From Poa pratensis (Eukaryota; Streptophyta; Magnoliopsida; Poales; Poaceae): a DNA stretch of 64,000 bases. The stretch covers positions 47,902,094 to 47,966,093 of the forward strand of contig CAMZMU010000027.1 in assembly GCA_947311845.1 (NCBI GenBank), in the 5' to 3' direction. Positions 1 to 11,213 of the stretch are shown piece after piece. A model generated the notes under the pieces. The model was not told the origin of the DNA. It was given only the letters and a program-made list of their open reading frames with translations, and did no database searches. The translations under genes were made by a program, and so were the position numbers. Position 1 is the stretch's first letter, and every line of letters starts with the position of its first letter.

Positions 1-757
1 GGCCGCCACCCGAAGCACTCGGGGGCTGCGCCGCACAGGTCTAAGTCAAACCTAGGCGCACCCGAAGCACTCGGGGGCTGCGCCATACAGGTCTAACTCG
101 AAAAATCCTGGCCGCCACCCGAAGCACTCGGGGGCTGCGCCGCACAGGTCTAAGTCAAACCTAGGCCGCACCCGAAGCACTCGGGGGCTGCGCCATACAG
201 GTCCAACTCGAAAATCCTGGCCGCCACCCGAAGCACTCGGGGGCTGCGCCGCACGGTCTAAGTCAAACCTAGGTCGCACCCGACGCACTCGGGGCTGCGC
301 CATACAGGTCTAACTCGAAAAATCCTTGGCCGTCACCCGAAGCACTCGGGGGCTGCGCCGCACAGGTCTAAGTCAAACCTAGGCCGCACCCGAAGCACTC
401 GGGGCTGCGCCATACAGGTCCAACTCGAAAAATCCTAGGCCGCCACCCGAAGCACTCGGGGGCTGCGCCGCACAGGTCTAAGTCAAACCTAGGCCGCACC
501 CGGCACTCGGGGGCTGCGCCGTACAGGTCCAAGAAAAGCCTAGGTCGCCACCCGAGCACTCGGGGGCTGCGCCGCACAGGTCCAAGTCAAAATCCTAGGC
601 CGCACCCGACGCACTCGGGGGCTGCGCCGCACAGGTCTGACTCGACACACCTCGGCCGCACTCGAAGCACTCGGGGCTGCGCCGCACATGTCTAATTCAA
701 AATCCTAGGCCGCACTCGATCCGCTCGGGGCTGCGCCATACAGGTTTACAGAAGTCT
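1..757 (+). repeat. Tandem array of alternating 53/56 bp monomers (109 bp dimer)
   Basis: About thirteen monomers share a core of ACTCGGGGGCTGCGCC. Two monomer types alternate: one ends in GTCTAAGTCAAACCTAGG, the other in GTCTAACTCGAAAAATCC. Core starts are spaced near 53 then 56 bases, giving a 109 bp higher-order unit. The array continues beyond the left window edge and decays to the right, ending in a CTCGGGGGCTACC copy near 778. Each core resembles the polypurine tract at 5463-5475, so the array appears to be amplified PPT-proximal sequence. Small frames across the array are translation of the repeat, not genes. Confidence 0.9.
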
Positions 758-874
758 ACAAGATACAATTTACTCACTCGGGGGCTACCCCCACCTCGGC
801 ATACATACACTCATATTTCCACTTGGAAAAATTGCTTTTACAAGCTAACGCTATACAACAGCAGTCTACTACTC

Positions 875-3800
875 TTATTCTACAGGCTCGCCCTTTGGCG
901 CATCGAGTGGCCCTACAAGGTGCTCACTAAAGCTCTGGACCTGCTGAATCATCTGACGCGCAGCCGCAAGAGTATCGGCGTAGTCACCCTCTCCAGGCAA
1001 GCCGTCAAGCACCTTGTACAGTGGAAGATTAGGCCGGTGCATTCGAACGTACGCCAGCGCCACGTTCGCCCCGGCAACAAGTTGAGTGTGCACGACTTCC
1101 TTCAACGCACTGCCTTCACGGAACCTCTCCAGCAGCGCAGCCAGTCCATTAGGCTGCTCGTTGTGCGGAAAGTACACCCTGTTGATCTGCCAGAGGGTTT
1201 TTCTACAACCTTCCAAGAGCACAGCAGCCCGCCAGGTGCGATCCAACATTCGAGCCAGTACACTGCCTCTGGATTTATTTGACCAAAACTGACGCGCTTC
1301 GGGTGAGTCACCGGCGGCTTCTTTCTCCACCCGCTCGTCTACTCGACTTTGCTCGGCCTTCCAGTCAGAGTTCACATCTGCATCAAGACCCAGAGCTAAG
1401 AACAGTAAAAGGATAAAGAAGTCGAAGCACAGTGCTAGAAACCAACCTTGCAGCTGCCGACTGATCAAGTCCATCTCGCCTAGCAGAAACTCCTCTCGCT
1501 GGAGAACGGCGCAACGGGCCGCGACCTCAAGCGCTCCAACTCCAACTCCGCGCTCTTCAACTTCGACTCGAGCTCAACAACCTTGTTCCTCATGAAGGTG
1601 ATCACTCGTTGATCATTCACGCTTCGCGCAGGAGCTGGAGGAGCTCGACGACGACGAGTGGGTGCAGCCGAAGAGGTGTCCTCCTCGTCGCCCGCACCAG
1701 TCGTTCCAGCGACCCCAGGAGCTTCGCCCATCTCAGACTGCCAAGTTCGACAGCGTCAAGCAAGGAAAAGAACACATTCATTCAAGCTTAGATATGAAAG
1801 AAGACTCGAAGGCACAAATTCACATTTCAACATCAGCATGTTCGCGGCCAGAAGACCCGCAAACTATATAGTTCATTACAGACCAAGAACCAAAAGCAGA
1901 AGAATCCTAAAAGAACGGAGTCTACATCACAGACTCCGACTGGGAACGGCTCTTCCTAGCAGCCAACTCTGCAGCCTTGGCAATCCTCTTCTCGAAGGTG
2001 GCGACCAACTTTGCAGCCAGCTGACTCGCCTGCGCCTTCACACCGCTAAGGGACGCGGTCCTGCCATCAGGCTTCCGAGGGAAGTCGCTGACAACCTTCT
2101 CAAAATCACCTACGACTTGGTGACCAAGAAGTAGCTGGAAAGTGAGCTCTGAGCCGCGTACCGTCTGCGCACGCGTGTAGTCCGCCAAGGTGGTCGCATT
2201 GCCTTCGAACGGAGCCGCAAGCGCGTCACAGCAACCGGCGGTGGCTTGCTGGGGAAGATGCTCTGGTGCACAGTCGCCAAGGCGCCTGTCGACTTCTGCA
2301 GCGCCGCCGAAGCATACGCGCAGACGCGGTCCATGAAGCCAACAGCCTCCCCAAGCCGACATTCTCGCTGGAAGTCCCTTCTGGAGGAGCACCTCCGCAA
2401 GTCTCTGATCAAAAGAAATCCACACCCGTAAGACATCAGAAGTCGACAAAGGCAAAGTAGGCACTGAGCCGAAATACTTACTTCCAACAACATCTGCGAG
2501 TGCGAGCAAGCGGTCGACCTGGGTCTTCTCCAGATCATCCCGAGCTTGTTCACGCTCTTGGGCTTCACCCAGCGACTTCTCCAGCTCCGCGACCCGCTTC
2601 TTCATGCTCTCCTTTCGCCTACGGATCAACGGAGCAAAGTTAGCAATAAAGGCAGTCGAAGCACCCCTCGAACACAAGGGTTCACACTCACTATTCGCTT
2701 GCTCCAGAGCAGTGCGGAGCTGATCCCTCTCCTGCTCCATGCGAACGAAGGCTGCGGCTCCCTCCATCTGCTGGCGATAAAATGGCTGCAGGAAACACAA
2801 GACATCAATCTGCGCCCGACTATTCTAGTCACGCACATCTTCGGGGGCTACTCCCATCGGGAGCGCTGTTCGCGCACCCGATACAGATTTTGCAGAACGA
2901 GTCAAAGGACACTTACATGCTCAAGCAGCCCAGCGTCAACCGGAGTCGCATCAGCAGCTTTCTCTGGCACGGAGGAGGTCGAAGTCTTCAAGGCCAAAGC
3001 GTCACCCGCCAGAGCCTCTTCTCCGGTCGTCTTCGCAGTCTGCTCGATCATGGGAGCAGAAGTGTGCTCCATCTCACGAGGGGAAGAACAACAGCGCCAG
3101 TACGGTCGCTGTGACAAGATAACTCAATTCAAGGACTCGCAAGTGAAAAAGCACACTCGACAAAAACGAGGCAATGGTTACGCGACTAACCTGGCGACAT
3201 CTACATCATCTTCACTTCCCAGGGATACGGAGGCCATCCTCGCAAACTCAGTCGGCGGTGCAGAGCCGAGGGGAGGCACGACAAAGGCTCAGCCAGGTCA
3301 CTCGTGTGCCTAGCGCCCGAGACGACTCGCTCTCCTCCTCGTTCTCCACACCCGCCTCCTTCACGGGTGACGAAGCCGAAGCAGAGTCGCCACTCTTTCG
3401 CCTCTGCCGCTTCCGCAGCGGCTCCTCATCTTCATCCTCCTCCAACTCTTCACTCGGAGAGGTGGCGGAGGGAACTTCATCGTCATCAACCTCGTCCTCC
3501 TCAGGGAACTCTGCCTCTTCATGAGGTCCATTCTCCATCAACGGAGGAAGACTGACATAGCTCGAACGACCCTGTCAGCAAATGAAGCATTCGAGTCAGG
3601 CAAAAAGATTCGACAGAAGATACAAGACAAAAGCAAAGCAAACGAAGCTCACCTCAGGCACAGGGTTATTAGGCCCATACGGCTCGACTGGGCACTTGAC
3701 ATTGCACGGGTCAGCGGCTCGGAGACTAGTGATGCTCCTCACCTTCGACTCGACTGCGTCATCATCGAGCTCATCGCCAACATCCTCACGCGCCCACATG

Positions 3801-4578
3801 GGTGGACGCGAGTGCGGAGCGGCTGCACCCGAAGCCTGAAGAAGGTGGCGATGAGGTGAACTCCACCTGTCTCGCGCCCAAGACTTTTCAGAAGGCCACG
3901 AAGAAGCGTCAGCAAGGGCTGAGTCGCCTCCCTGTCCTCCTTCGACAGCGGGTGCGCCCACGCGTTCGTCTTCCGCAACTCGCGATCAGCCGCGAAGTCG
4001 GGAAGCCCTTCCTGGTCGCACCTGATGTAGAACCACTTCTTCCGCCAGCCCTGGACGGAGTCGGACTTCTTCATCTGAAAGTAGGAGGTGTCGCCACGCA
4101 CCTGGATGCCGAAGCCGCCGACTGGATACACCTGCTTGCTCTTCCCCACGTTCCTCCTCACGAGGAATAGCGACTTCCACAGCAGCCAGTTGGGTGCGAT
4201 TCCCAGGAAGCACTCGCAGAGCACGAAATAGCTCGCGATGCTCAAGACGCTATTGGGAGTCAGATCGTGGATCTGAATCCCATAAGCGTACAAGAGACCA
4301 CGGACGAAATCGTGGAGGGGGAACCCGAAACCCCGCGGAAGGAAATCCACGAAGCAAACGCGTTCCCCCTCGCGAGGAGCGGGGAATACCTCTTTCCCGG
4401 GAGCGCGCACCGTCGCCTGTCTGCCGGCGGCAGCAGCCCTGCGCGGGAGGGCCTCGAGGTCGGCCTTCTTCACCGACGATTTCACCCAGTCGCCGTCGGG
4501 CTTCTTCATCACGCTCGCCTCGGCGGCGGCGACGGCGCCAGCAGCAGGCTTCCCCCTCTTCATCGCGGCCTTGCTCAT
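875..4578 (-). pseudogene. Antisense ORF of Tat element A (putative gypsy-type transposon family), spliced, frameshifted
   Basis: Function unknown; this antisense protein family is typical of Tat elements. The ATG at 4578 opens a basic, Ala/Lys-rich N-terminus followed by a conserved domain (residues about 75-235) with an LPRGFGFPLHDFV motif and LTPNSVL, closely parallel to the antisense ORF of element B. A one-base frameshift near 3800 interrupts it; the second frame resumes at a Met-Trp pair. A good intron lies at 3572-3652 (donor GTGAGC, acceptor TGACAG) and splices in frame into an acidic exon rich in Glu/Asp and Ser. Further exons down to 875 encode coiled-coil-like segments (1922-2800) and a C-terminal block of 199 aa. 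Exact downstream exon borders were not resolved. Start chosen because a TATA box lies about 110 bases upstream. Confidence 0.65.
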
Positions 4579-4688
4579 GGAGGGGGAGGAAAGAAACTGG
4601 CAGAAAAGAACAACAATGGCGGAGAGAGAGCAGCGGAGACGAGGGCAGAATGGGGATGGAATGAACTGTTCGCCGCCGCGGTGAAAAG

Positions 4689-4694
4689 TATATA
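4689..4694 (-). promoter_or_regulatory. TATA box for antisense ORF A
   Basis: TATATA read on the minus strand, about 110 bases upstream of the ATG at 4578. The antisense ORF of element B has a similar CTATATC box at the same relative distance, which supports a real promoter rather than chance. Confidence 0.5.
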
Positions 4695-5475
4695 CCGCGT
4701 GGCCAGTTAATCCAGGCCGTCCTCAGCGAAACCGCACTCCACATCATCTGGCCGTCCACGTGTCGCGCGGAGATAGCAACCGTCGCCGGCCACGCCGCCC
4801 ACTACGCACGGGAATCAAGGCGCCATCATCACACCGCGAAATTTTCGCGCCCAACGGTCAGTACAAAGCGGCAACCGCTGTCTCCAGTCAATACTGACAG
4901 TGGGACCACACTGTCACGTCCCATCGGACACAGAGTGCGCCAAAAACGTCAGCGCTGACGTCAACCGCGAAGGCGTAGGAAGTAAGCCAACGGGCTGATT
5001 GAGAACTCGAACAGTTCATTCGAGTGCAAGAAGATTCAGTAAGCTCCAAGAGCTGAACAAACTTGTGCAGTAAGCCAAACCGGCCGAATACACAGTAAGT
5101 CACGCAAAGCCAGTCGCGACTCCAACAGGTCGAGTCCCTTCTTTACTCCCATCGGGAGCGGCTTTTCGACTGAAGAAAAATTGAGTTTAACCTCAATTGC
5201 AAGCAATTCAGCTTAATCTCGGGGGCTACTCCCATCGGGAGCGCTGTTCGCGCTCCCGAGTGACTCAGAACAACAACAGTCGAAAAATCACCGACTAAGG
5301 CTGTACGCACAGTATCTCACCCAGCAGTCGACGGTTCGACTAAGGAATCCTCCATAAGCCCTGAACGGCCGGAGTCGACTAATTTTACTTGTTCCTTTCA
5401 GGAACCCGACGGCGTGCCCAGGAGGAAGGAGTCCTTTACCCGACTCTACGATTCGACTAAGCACTCGGGGGCTCC
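4695..5475 (+). other. Non-coding spacer of Tat element A with PPT-like motifs and hairpin
   Basis: No supportable gene. It contains three motifs of the type CTCCCATCGGGAGCG (near 5148, 5230 and a partial one), a CTCGGGGGCTACT copy at 5218-5230, and the polypurine tract ACTCGGGGGCTCC at 5463-5475 immediately before the LTR. It probably combines the promoter side of the antisense ORF with the 3' untranslated region of the sense transcript. Confidence 0.6.
5236..5258 (+). other. Perfect 9-bp stem hairpin next to PPT-like motif
   Basis: CGGGAGCGC, a TGTTC loop, then GCGCTCCCG: a perfect 9-bp GC-rich stem. A decayed copy of the same block (GGGGGCTACTCCCATCGGG onward) is at 2841-2880, inside an intron or gap of the antisense ORF, where the right arm is mutated. 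Role unknown. Confidence 0.7.
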
Positions 5476-5928
5476 TGTCGTGGGGTCACTCTTCGACTAC
5501 CCCACGGTGGGGATACCTGGGTCACGCCAAGCCTATCAGCCTTATGACGAGGGCCCAAGGAAGGCCCAAGGACGACGTGCGGCCCAAGATAGTCGACGTT
5601 AGGTCATGAGACTCCAGCCATGCTTGTAAGCGCCATCGGCACCGTTCACCTGAGACCTAGCCTACCATATAAAGGCTAGGAGGGTCCTTCGTCTAGGGTA
5701 CGCTCATAGCCGCCACCACAAACCCTAGCGAGATTGCCATCTCGCCATTATAGCCACAACTCGCCATTCAATACTAGACAAGCAGGAAGTAGGGTGTTAT
5801 CCTCCGGGAGCCTGAACCTGGGTAAACGCCTTGCTTGTCAGCCGTCGTGATCACCAGCGCTCATCTCTCTTCCCCTCAATCAACCCGGGGTACGCAACCC
5901 AGGGATTTGCCGAGTCCACACCTCGTCA
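5476..5928 (+). mobile_element. 3' LTR of Tat element A
   Basis: A 453 bp LTR beginning TGTCGTGGGG directly after the polypurine tract and ending in CTCGTCA. A TATA motif (ATATAAAGGC) lies at about 5668 and a GAACCTGGGTAAA block near 5814, a feature shared with the LTR of Tat element B at about 57162. The 3' end is set by the host junction: the next bases AAGAG (5929-5933) match the uninterrupted copy at 14906-14910, so AAGAG is the likely 5-bp target duplication. Its partner lies outside the window. Confidence 0.8.
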
Positions 5929-6355
5929 AAGAGGTCGACCCGCCGGTGGAGCAAGCGCTCCCGATGCCACTGCAGCTCAACGTGGAGGAAGAACTCGATC
6001 ATCCGGTGGAGGAAGGGCTCCCACCGCCGCTGCAACTCAACTAGACGCCGCCGCCGCCGCCTCGCTCCCGTCCAGAGCGTGGAGGATTTTGTTTGGGTTG
6101 TGAGGTGAGGACTGAGGAGGAGGCCTTGCGAGGTATACTGTCGGGGCCTTTTTGGGCCGATGGGCTCTCGAGTCTCCAGGAGTTCAGATTTTTTGTAGCG
6201 TGGAGGATTTTTTGTAGCGCGCTACACGTTTAGCGCGATTTAGCGCGTTTATAACTCCATTAGCGCTGTAGCGCTAACTTAAGGCTATATATAGCGTTTG
6301 CTCTCAAAATACGCTATAGCGCGCTAATAGCGCCGACATAGCCCGCTATTTTTTT
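5929..6355 (-). mobile_element. hAT-like DNA transposon, truncated copy (right end only)
   Basis: Same sequence as 14906-15328: GC-rich Pro/Glu-coding leader, then a subterminal region dense in TAGCG/CGCTA repeats, ending CCCGCTATTTTTTT, which mirrors the AAAAAAATAGCG left end seen at 14114. The left portion has been separated from it by the Tat element A insertion at 5928/5929. No transposase core is present here. Confidence 0.6.
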
Positions 6356-6742
6356 CGTTGGCTTAAGTACCCAGAATTTGTCCAAATAGAAAGTTTTCAA
6401 AATTTTGTAAAAAATTTACCACTGGTCTTATTTTTGAAAATGCATCGTGGGAGTGCCTGGGGATGACCAGGGGGACACACCATGCCACCTCACCACATGG
6501 TGGCGCGGATGGCTCCTGGCCGCGCCGTGGCATGGTGAGGGCCCCACATGGGCCTCCACTCACTCATCCACCTATCACTCCTTCCTCTTTCATGACCAAA
6601 CACATTTCCTTTGTTCAAACCCGAGTTCTTGCTATTCTTCCTAGCGATTTTTGATCTCCTTGCTCAGCCCATCCCAGCTGCTGAGATTTGGGGCATTTGT
6701 TCTCTGGTATGTTTCCCCTCCGTCTATCCATGCTCAGAATTC

Positions 6743-7751
6743 ATGAGAAGTGCAGGGATTCTGCAAGATTTTCAAACTCTAATCTCTAATGCAGGATTGA
6801 GTGATTTTGTTGTTGGTGAACCTTACCAATATGCAAAGCTAACTGTGTCTGTGGTGCAGGATTTCAGTTTCGATTGGTCTTCACCTAACCCATGGTTCGC
6901 TACAAAATTTACAATAAAACTGTCAACTTGCCCTTTGATGATTTTTGTGCAGCCATTAGGGTGCCCCAATGGGGGTCATGAGAGAAGATAAGGGGGCAGC
7001 CGAAGCCATTGACAGATTTGTACAAGGCAATTTGCCAAGGAAGAAGCTTCTCGGACGAGAATGGTAAAATTCAAAATATTCAACTCCCATCTATTCGATA
7101 TTTTGCGTACTTCATTTCAAAGTGTGTTCTTGCTAGGAAGGTTGCAAGTAAGTTATCTGTTCATGATTTGGCTTTCCTAGCAGCGGCTTTGCAGCAAGAT
7201 AGGTGTTATAATTTGGGTTATTTAATAGCTTTCCGTCTTGCTACTAACCGTGAGAAAGGGGGATTTTGTGGGGGTCTCATTGCTTCTCGTTTATTGACTA
7301 TGCATGGTGTAGTACCTCACCCTCTTGATATTCAGCTTCCCATAGAGAAACTTGATATTGCCTCCATGATAAAACACAACTTTGTTTCTAATTGGTCTGA
7401 TTTGAATAACCTATCTTATGAGATAACCTTTTTCAAGAAAGTGGTTTGGAAAGTAGTTAGATCGGATTGAATAGTCGGTTTGCCTGCGCCTCTTTTGTTT
7501 AACCTTGATTCCAGGAATGTTGGTCAATCTCTGAGGAGGAATTCAATGCATACATGGAGCAACATGGCCATCATGCAGAGGATGGAGAGTGGGCTGAAGA
7601 TGACTTCACCCAGTCCTCTGACACAACTAGTTACTCACACCCACACCCTGGGTACGCTGGGCCTTCAGCTTCCTCTTCCTCGGTGGAACCAGAGTATGAG
7701 CATGCCAGGTATGATCCACCAGCCTGGAGTTCCTACCCGCGTTATGATTGA
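6743..7751 (+). pseudogene. Athila env-like ORF, copy A
   Basis: Third ORF of Athila-type elements, located between pol and the 3' LTR; role unproven (env-like or ORF1-like in the literature). The ATG at 6743 opens MRSAGILQDF. Conserved blocks include YQYAKLTVSVVQDFSF, a PQWGS motif and the YNLG segment near 7208. Relative to copy B it carries a one-base deletion near 6891 and a TGA at about 7468, so it cannot give a full product. The final frame ends PRYD at 7751. Identity to copy B is very high. Confidence 0.7.
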
Positions 7752-9732
7752 TCCCCACTTAGGCCAAAAGCCTAAGCTTGGGGGGAGTATACCGACATCT
7801 CACTCATTTACATATCATATCATGTCGGTACTTTGTATATTCATGCTTTGGTTTTCTTTCTTTTTGTTGATTGCTGTTTATTTCTGTTTCCAAAACACAA
7901 AAAGACCAAAAATATTTCTGTTGTTTCCCTTTATTCGTTTCTTTAAGTCTTTAGTATTACTTTGCTTAGTTGTTTAAATTCGGTTTGTTATTCAAAAATC
8001 CAAAAATATTTTGCTTTATTGCTTGCTTCTTTTTTCTCTTGTTTTAAATTCGAAAAACCAAAAAATATTTGTTGTTCTTTTTCAATTTTGTATGGTTTGC
8101 TGCAGAGTTCGATAGCCTTCCGTGACTCCAGTGGAGCTTGGTTATCATTTCATATCATTCAAGCCACACAAGTGAAAAGCAATAATGACGATTTACGACG
8201 ATTCGAGTTGGGGTGAGAGGCTGGTATGAACTCTATTTGTTTTTCATTTTTGTACATATACTCATCCATGTGAGCATGCTTAGTTGGTTCATGTGAAGTA
8301 TATGTTATTTAGTGGATGCTTAGTAGTTCATGTTCTTTATGATCAGTTCCAATTTATTAATAGCGGGTAGCATGTTATATTGATGATTGCTTGCATTGTT
8401 CTATTCATAAAATGTTATGACACTGTGGTATCCTCCTCTGAATGATTCATTTGAATTGACTTGGCACATGCTCACGCATGCTATGACTGAAAAACAAAAA
8501 GTCAATTAAGCCTCGATGATTTATTTTGCCTCAGAGTTCTTGTATCACTTTTATGCCTCCATTAATTTTGTTTTGTCACAAGCATGATTATGACGGTTAT
8601 TGCTCTCTTGATTGTTGCTTCCCAGTCTTTTGCTAGCCTCCACTTGTACTGAGCGGGAATGCTGCTCGTGCTTCCAAATCCCTGAAAACCAAGTTATTCC
8701 AAAAAGTCCACTATAAATTCCTATGCATGGCATTTCAAACCATTAAAGTAAATTTTCATGTGCTACCTTTAAAACCTTCAAATTACTTCTCATTTTGTGA
8801 CACTGTTTTTAGCTCATGAGGAAGTAGTAGTTGGGTTTGTTATCTTCCATACTAAATTAAGTACCCGACTTGCATGCTTCATCTGCTTGTCACTAATTTT
8901 GCACAGAGCTGGTTAGTCCATTATAACATCAAAAAGCTAAAAACAAGTAAATAGCACTCCTCCATGGTATGTGATTGTTGGAAGGCACCCCAGGATTCGG
9001 TTAGCCATGGCTTGTGTAAGCAAGGTTGGGAGGAGTGTCAAACAATATATAAAGTGCATGATATACACACTTAATATCAACATCTCAGAACCGCTCTCAA
9101 CTTGTTTAGTATGGAAGATAACAGAAACTCTATTGCCAATCGTTGACAGGAACAACCACCTCCCAAAACAATTTTACCTCTGTTTTAAAAATAAAAAGCT
9201 CTAGCACATGTTAATCACTGCTTCCCTCTGCGAAGGGCCTATCTTTTACTTTTATGTTGAGTCACCATCCTTTCTTTGAGCACTTTCTCGAGAGCATGGT
9301 TGTCATTCTTAGTGTAATGTGCTTGTCCCAGAATGCGGTTAACTGTGGTATAACTTTGATGCTTTTATCTTTGATATCTTTACTTCTAGTCTTCCCTTGA
9401 ACTTCAGAGGTGCCTGGGCATTTATGTTTTGCTGTACAAATACGGGCAAGCGAGATACCACCTTATCATATCTTGTTATGAGCATTACAATCTTGTAGAT
9501 AGATATGTTTCATGTTGTTTGTTATTAGTATGTTGGCATCTTTTCATGGTTTACATGGCTATTAGGTAACATTATTTGCATACATTTTATATTGAATTGC
9601 CTAAGCACTTGATCATATAGTGAGAATGTATACATCATATGAAGCAAATGTGTTCATGAAAGTTTCTTTTATCGCACTCAGTTGTTAACTGAATTGCTTG
9701 AGGACAAGCAATAAGCTAAACTTGGGGGGAGT
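7752..9732 (+). other. Athila A 3' untranslated region, copy A
   Basis: About 2 kb without a supportable gene, AT-rich. It opens near 7763 with CCTAAGCTTGGGGGGAG and closes with AAACTTGGGGGGAGT immediately before the LTR at 9733; paired polypurine tracts at the two edges of the 3' UTR are seen in both copies. The short frames in this interval are not conserved as proteins. Confidence 0.75.
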
Positions 9733-11125
9733 TGATACGTCCAAAACGTATCTACTTTCCCGAACACTTTTGCTGTTGTTTTACCTCTAATTTGTGTGTT
9801 TTGAAAACAACTAACACGGACTAAAGCTATTTTCAGCAGAATTGCCCTGGTGTCTTATTTTTGTGCAGAAAGACAACTTTCGGGAAAATCTCCAGAAAAT
9901 ATCGCAAAGTTCCTATTTTTCCAGAAGACCCACGGAGCCAGAAGATGAGACGGAGGCGGGCCACGAGGGACCCACACCACGTGGTGGCGCGGTGGGTCCT
10001 GGGCCGCGCCACCACATGGTGTGGCTGGCTCAGCCGCCCCCTGGTGCCCCTCTTTCGACTACTTAAGGCATTTGAACTAAAAACCTCGGGGGGTCGACCA
10101 CTTCTTCTAGAAACTCCTCTGAACGCCGCCGCCACCGAAAACCCTATTTCGGGGATCAGAAACTCTATTCTGGCACTCCGCGGGACGGGGAATTGGAGGA
10201 TATCATCGCCATCATCATCACCGACGCTTCTCCATCGACCATCCATGTTTCCCCCATCCATGTGTGAGTAAATCCCTGCTGTAGGCTGAAGGGGATGGTA
10301 GGGATTGGATGAGATGTTCATGTAATAGATATAAGATCATTAGGGCATGGTGCCTAGTATCCGTTGTTAGTACTTTATGACATTGTTGCAACTTGTTATG
10401 CTTAATGCTTGTCACTAGGGCCCGAGTGCCATGATTTCAGATCTGAACATGTTATTGTTTCATGAGGATAATCATTGTTTTAGATCATATCTGCAAGTTG
10501 TTTACACACATAATTGTCCGGAACCCGAGGCCCCAAAGTGACAATAATTGGGACAACCGGAGGGGATGGCTGTGATGTGAGGATCACATGTGTTCACGGA
10601 GTGTTAATGCTTTGCTCCGGTACTTTATTAAAAGGAGTACCTTAATTACCAGTAGTTTCCCTTGAGGCCCCGCTGCAACGGGCTGGTAGGACAGAAGATG
10701 TTGTGCAAGTTTCTCATTGCGAGCACGTACGACTATATACGGAACACATGCCTATGGTTACTTAGTACTTGGATGCTTTATCATTATTATCTGCAATGCC
10801 TATGTCTTGATTATTATATGAACTATCTTATCCATGCAACGCCCGTTCATCCATCCCTATGCCTACAGTATTTTAATCCTGCTGTTTACCGCAATCACTA
10901 CTGCTGTCTTTACTTTACTGCTGCTATTATTTCACTACTGCTACTGCTATAAAACTGTTGCTACTGATAATGTGTGTCGAGCAAACTATTCACAGGTGCA
11001 GCTGAACTGACAATTCATCTGTTAAGGCTTACAAATATTCTTTGGCTCCCCTTGTGTCGAATCAATAAATTTGGGTTTTACTTCCCTCGAAGACTGTTGC
11101 GATCCCCTATACTTGTGGGTCATCA
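9733..11125 (+). mobile_element. Athila A LTR, middle copy
   Basis: 1,393 bp, beginning TGATACGTCCAAAACGTATC and ending GGGTCATCA. Its start has the ATACGT...ACGTAT palindrome common to several Triticeae Athila-type LTRs. It follows a polypurine tract and precedes a tRNA-Asp type primer-binding site, so it acts as 3' LTR to one unit and 5' LTR to the next. The GCATTTG/CCCTATTTCGGGG-containing block around 10080-10160 is probably R/U5. Confidence 0.9.
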
Positions 11126-11136
11126 AGACTATTTTC

Positions 11137-11154
11137 TGGCGCCGTTGCCGGGGA
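11137..11154 (+). promoter_or_regulatory. Primer-binding site, tRNA-Asp type
   Basis: TGGCGCCGTTGCCGGGGA, 11 bases after the LTR end. This is the PBS expected for Athila elements primed by tRNA-Asp. It fixes the orientation of the unit as plus. Confidence 0.9.
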
Positions 11155-11213
11155 GCATAGCTTTATTTGTAAGTTCACTTGAGATTAATATTGCTCGCTG
11201 AAATTTATTCATC

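Larger units (their letters stand above)
1..5928 (+). mobile_element. Tat-lineage Gypsy LTR retrotransposon A, 3' part
   Basis: Right-hand part of a Ty3/Gypsy element that enters from outside the window; gag-pol and the 5' LTR are not present. Seen in order: a tandem array of short repeats, a long antisense coding region, GC-rich spacer with PPT-like motifs, a polypurine tract and a 3' LTR. An antisense ORF plus tandem repeats between pol and the 3' LTR is known for the Tat group of grass Gypsy elements. The right end is fixed by comparison with the intact paralogous site near 14906: sequence identity to that site resumes with AAGAG immediately after the LTR. Family name within Tat is not assigned. 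Confidence 0.8.

Noticed and set aside
1..757. Regularly spaced short repeats resembling a CRISPR array
   Set aside because: There are no unique spacers: the whole unit is repeated, in two alternating forms, inside a plant retrotransposon.
4250..4759. ORFs of 147-169 codons on both strands over the antisense ORF start
   Set aside because: Arg/Ser/Pro-rich shadow frames of the GC-rich N-terminal coding and leader sequence.
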